Assembly (NCBI GenBank): GCA_028707015.1
Contig: JAQTVP010000017.1
Coordinates: 1 to 14,879 of the forward strand
Direction of reading: 5' to 3'
Source: Dehalococcoidales bacterium
GTDB lineage: Bacteria > Chloroflexota > Dehalococcoidia > Dehalococcoidales > JAQTVP01
Length of the DNA: 14,879 nt
In this document: positions 12,918-14,879 of the stretch, in pieces
Layout of the letters: each line of letters starts with the position of its first letter
Position numbering within the stretch: position 1 is the first letter of the stretch
Notes under the pieces: model-generated
What the model saw: the letters and a program-made list of their open reading frames with translations, nothing else
What the model was told of the DNA's origin: nothing
Database searches by the model: none
Translations under genes and position numbers: made by a program

Positions 12918-14105
12918 ATGAATGATAACGGAGGGAACGAGGAGAAAATCCGCAAACCGAGTATCATTGAAAATTTACTCTTTGGCTGTACTATACGAGA
13001 AGTTCCCAGATTAATACCTGGAGTTTTATTCGCCATTACTTTAGTAGTTCTATTTATCTGGTTGACTAATTTCCTTAATGCTGCATTAGGTTTTTCGGGA
13101 TTAATCAGCTATATACTAGTAGTAATAATAGCCGGAATAGTAGTCCGTAATATTTTTAGTATTCCAACATTCTTTGGTTCCGGTATAGATTTTTGCTTAA
13201 AAAAATTACTGAGATTGGGTATTATACTTATGGGAATACGGTTGAGTATTTTCAATATTTTGGAAATAGGCGTATGGGGTATTCCCATTGTGGTTGTTTG
13301 TGTTGTATCTGGTCTCGTACTAACTATTTATGTCAGCCGGCTAATGAAACTGCCAGATAAGTTAGCCACGTTGATTGCTGTTGGTACCAGTATCTGTGGT
13401 GCTTCGGCAATCTTGGCTATTGCTCCCGGCATTAATGCTAAAGATGAAGAGGTTACTTATGCAGTAGCTAATATTACCGTATTTGGTATCATTGCCATGA
13501 TTGTCTATCCGTTTTTGTCTCACTGGTTATTTAACGGGGATACTATTCTGTCAGGACTATTTACCGGCACTTCTATTCATGAGACCGCTCAGGTAGCTGC
13601 ATCCAGTCTGATCTATGACCAGACCTTTTTAATCACTTCCGAACCAACCGTTGCTGATGTTGCGATGGTTACCAAACTGGTCAGGAATGTATTAATGGCT
13701 GTTGTTATACCTTTAATGATCTTTGTTTACGCAAGGCGAACTGGTGATGTTGGCAGTTCCTCTGAACCAATTTATAAAAAAACTATCAAGTTGTTCCCCT
13801 TGTTTATACTTGGATTTATGGTGATGGCTATCATTAGATCTATTGGTGATGCCGGAATTCATAATAACAACTTGGCTATAGGATTATGGAATAATAACCA
13901 GTGGGCTGGTGTGATTTCCGGAATAAAGGAATGGTCAGGTTATATTATGGCGACAGCCATGGCTGGTGTAGGACTGGGGACATCGTTCAAAAGTATGAAA
14001 CGATTAGGTATTAAACCATTCTATGCAGGATTTTTTACAGCTGCATTGGTAGGTGTGGTGGCAATTATTATGGTCTTTGCTCTGGGACGTTTTGTATTAA
14101 TATAG
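12918..14105 (+). CDS. YeiH/YadS-family (UPF0324) putative sulfate exporter-type membrane protein
   Basis: A 395-residue polytopic inner-membrane protein with about ten hydrophobic segments after a polar 30-residue N-terminus. Family signatures are GTSICGASAILAIAP (156-170), which lies in a re-entrant-like glycine-rich region, and GTSIHETAQVAAS (217-229). The C-terminus, AMAGVGLGTSFKSMKRLGIK, is also typical. The family is annotated as putative sulfate exporters, and some members are linked to sulphur-compound metabolism; direct transport evidence is thin. The ATG lies in an ATTTAAATTTAAAT stretch and has AAAGGA about 14 bases upstream, a long spacing, but no better in-frame start exists. It is a single-gene unit closed by a hairpin. 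Confidence 0.85.
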   Translation: MNDNGGNEEKIRKPSIIENLLFGCTIREVPRLIPGVLFAITLVVLFIWLTNFLNAALGFSGLISYILVVIIAGIVVRNIFSIPTFFGSGIDFCLKKLLRLGIILMGIRLSIFNILEIGVWGIPIVVVCVVSGLVLTIYVSRLMKLPDKLATLIAVGTSICGASAILAIAPGINAKDEEVTYAVANITVFGIIAMIVYPFLSHWLFNGDTILSGLFTGTSIHETAQVAASSLIYDQTFLITSEPTVADVAMVTKLVRNVLMAVVIPLMIFVYARRTGDVGSSSEPIYKKTIKLFPLFILGFMVMAIIRSIGDAGIHNNNLAIGLWNNNQWAGVISGIKEWSGYIMATAMAGVGLGTSFKSMKRLGIKPFYAGFFTAALVGVVAIIMVFALGRFVLI

Positions 14106-14114
14106 ATTATGCTA

Positions 14115-14144
14115 CCTAGTTCACTTCGTTTCCAGTGAAATAGG
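14115..14144 (+). terminator. Probable terminator of the YeiH-like gene
   Basis: CCTA-G-TTCACT, loop TCGTTTCC, AGTGAA-A-TAGG forms ten pairs with one mismatch, starting nine bases after the stop codon. The downstream T-run is weak and interrupted (ATCTTTTCC), so efficiency may be modest. Confidence 0.45.
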
Positions 14145-14333
14145 CAGTATAAATCTTTTCCTGATTTATTTTTACGATTTATTACATTAAATCTGTATTG
14201 TTTTATACTTCAATACTTTTTATTTAAGTTATATTTGTAAATCTGCCAAATAAAATAATGTATAAGAGTATATATGAAATTAAATATCTAATAGTATTTC
14301 AAACCATAAAATCAGTCGAATTGCTGGATTCCG

Positions 14334-14358
14334 AACAATTCTAACAATTCTAACAATT
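14334..14358. repeat. Short tandem repeat (AACAATTCT x 2.8)
   Basis: AACAATT occurs at 14334, 14343 and 14352 with CT between copies, giving a 9-base period. It lies in the AT-rich 276-base interval between the two convergent genes, where no other gene or strong signal is seen. Confidence 0.6.
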
Positions 14359-14381
14359 AATACTATTTGTTTAGAATATTA

Positions 14382-14879
14382 TTAAGGTTGGATCTCCGGC
14401 AGCACGAGGTCAAGGCCTTGTCCGGATGGTATGACCATAACCTTGATGTCTTCTCCCAGTCTGTCGAGCAGGATATATTGCAGGACCTCTGGTGTTAGAG
14501 ATTCTGCAATGTTATTATTGGCGGTTACCTGGGCCTCAGTGACCACACGTATGTATTCAGCTTCACCGACCGCCTGGGCAATCCGTGCATCGGCTTCTCC
14601 TTTAGCTTCGGCTTCTCTTTGTTCAGCTTCAACTTTGACCCGCTCCAGTTTATTCCTGGCTTCAAGTACTGCTTGCTCGGCAGCAACCTTGGCTTCAATG
14701 GCAGCAGTAAAGGTGCTACTGAACTGGAAGTTAGTTATCGATACTGTCTCGGTGATAATGCCACGTTCGAACAATCGAGTCGATAGATTGTTGGTAATGG
14801 CATTCTTGACCTCGTCCCGTTTAAGAATAAGATCTTCGGCGTTGTATTGTGCAGTGACTTGCTTGATAGTTTCCTGAAT
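14382..14879 (-). CDS. SPFH/prohibitin-family protein, C-terminal part (N-terminus beyond the window)
   Basis: The minus-strand frame is open to the right edge, so 165 C-terminal residues are visible. The TTG at 14774 is internal, because upstream residues (IQETIKQVTAQYNAEDLILK at the window edge) continue the family. The end of the band-7 domain is recognisable in LFERGIITETVSITNFQFSS (visible residues 36-55). It is followed by an Ala/Glu/Lys/Arg-rich coiled coil (about 56-118) and a hydrophobic, proline-containing tail (VMVIPSGQGLDLVLPEIQP). Prohibitin-type proteins form membrane-bound oligomeric rings that organise membrane domains and restrain FtsH proteases. Whether an N-terminal membrane anchor is present lies outside the window. 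It converges on the YeiH-like gene. Confidence 0.88.
   Translation of the reverse strand: MQETIKQVTAQYNAEDLILKRDEVKNAITNNLSTRLFERGIITETVSITNFQFSSTFTAAIEAKVAAEQAVLEARNKLERVKVEAEQREAEAKGEADARIAQAVGEAEYIRVVTEAQVTANNNIAESLTPEVLQYILLDRLGEDIKVMVIPSGQGLDLVLPEIQP

Noticed and set aside
1..14879. CRISPR array, insertion sequence or rRNA genes
   Set aside because: No regularly spaced repeats, transposase gene, terminal inverted repeats or rRNA-like sequence were seen on either strand.

Overview
The window is bacterial and about 40% GC, with Shine-Dalgarno sites and several near-consensus TTGACA/TATAAT promoters. The metabolic genes point to a strict anaerobe: a homocitrate-synthase-like enzyme of the Re-citrate synthase type, an aconitase built from LeuC/LeuD-type subunits, a 4Fe-4S aldo/keto reductase and a flavodoxin. 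The combination recalls the Chloroflexota class Dehalococcoidia, where Re-citrate synthase has been characterised. That placement is an inference and cannot be settled here.

Layout. Bases 1-891 (+) hold the 3' part of an amidohydrolase/deacetylase-family gene that enters from outside the window. It converges on a minus-strand cluster (5309-920) of aconitase-type large subunit, small subunit, isocitrate dehydrogenase and, after a 264-base gap, a Re-citrate synthase/homocitrate synthase-like enzyme. Together these would carry oxaloacetate plus acetyl-CoA through citrate and isocitrate to 2-oxoglutarate, the glutamate-forming half of the TCA cycle. A divergent promoter pair (5440-5548) separates the cluster from a plus-strand gene for a deoxyribosyltransferase-fold protein that may be a defence effector.

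Bases 6518-7916 (-) carry a 54-residue two-helix membrane protein and an aldo/keto reductase with a C-terminal two-cluster ferredoxin domain. Bases 8175-9095 look like a small accessory insert: a basic protein that may be translated without a leader, a RelE/ParE-type toxin with its antitoxin, and the module's promoter and operator-like palindrome. Directly beyond is a second aldo/keto reductase with a complete catalytic tetrad and an unclear 5' end, followed by a flavodoxin and a GIY-YIG nuclease-like gene.

Bases 12403-11093 (-) carry what looks like an attenuator (promoter, 10-residue leader peptide, 12-bp inverted repeat, terminator) ahead of a MYG1-like DHH-type hydrolase and a DUF3820 protein. 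Bases 12404-12917 have no gene but contain a block resembling structured RNA. The window ends with a YeiH-type transporter (+) and the C-terminal half of an SPFH/prohibitin-family protein (-) that runs off the right edge.

The strongest points for follow-up are the attenuator-like leader at 12244-12403, the structured block at about 12520-12830, the lone candidate effector at 5570-6481, and the toxin-antitoxin insertion at the 5' end of the second aldo/keto reductase.
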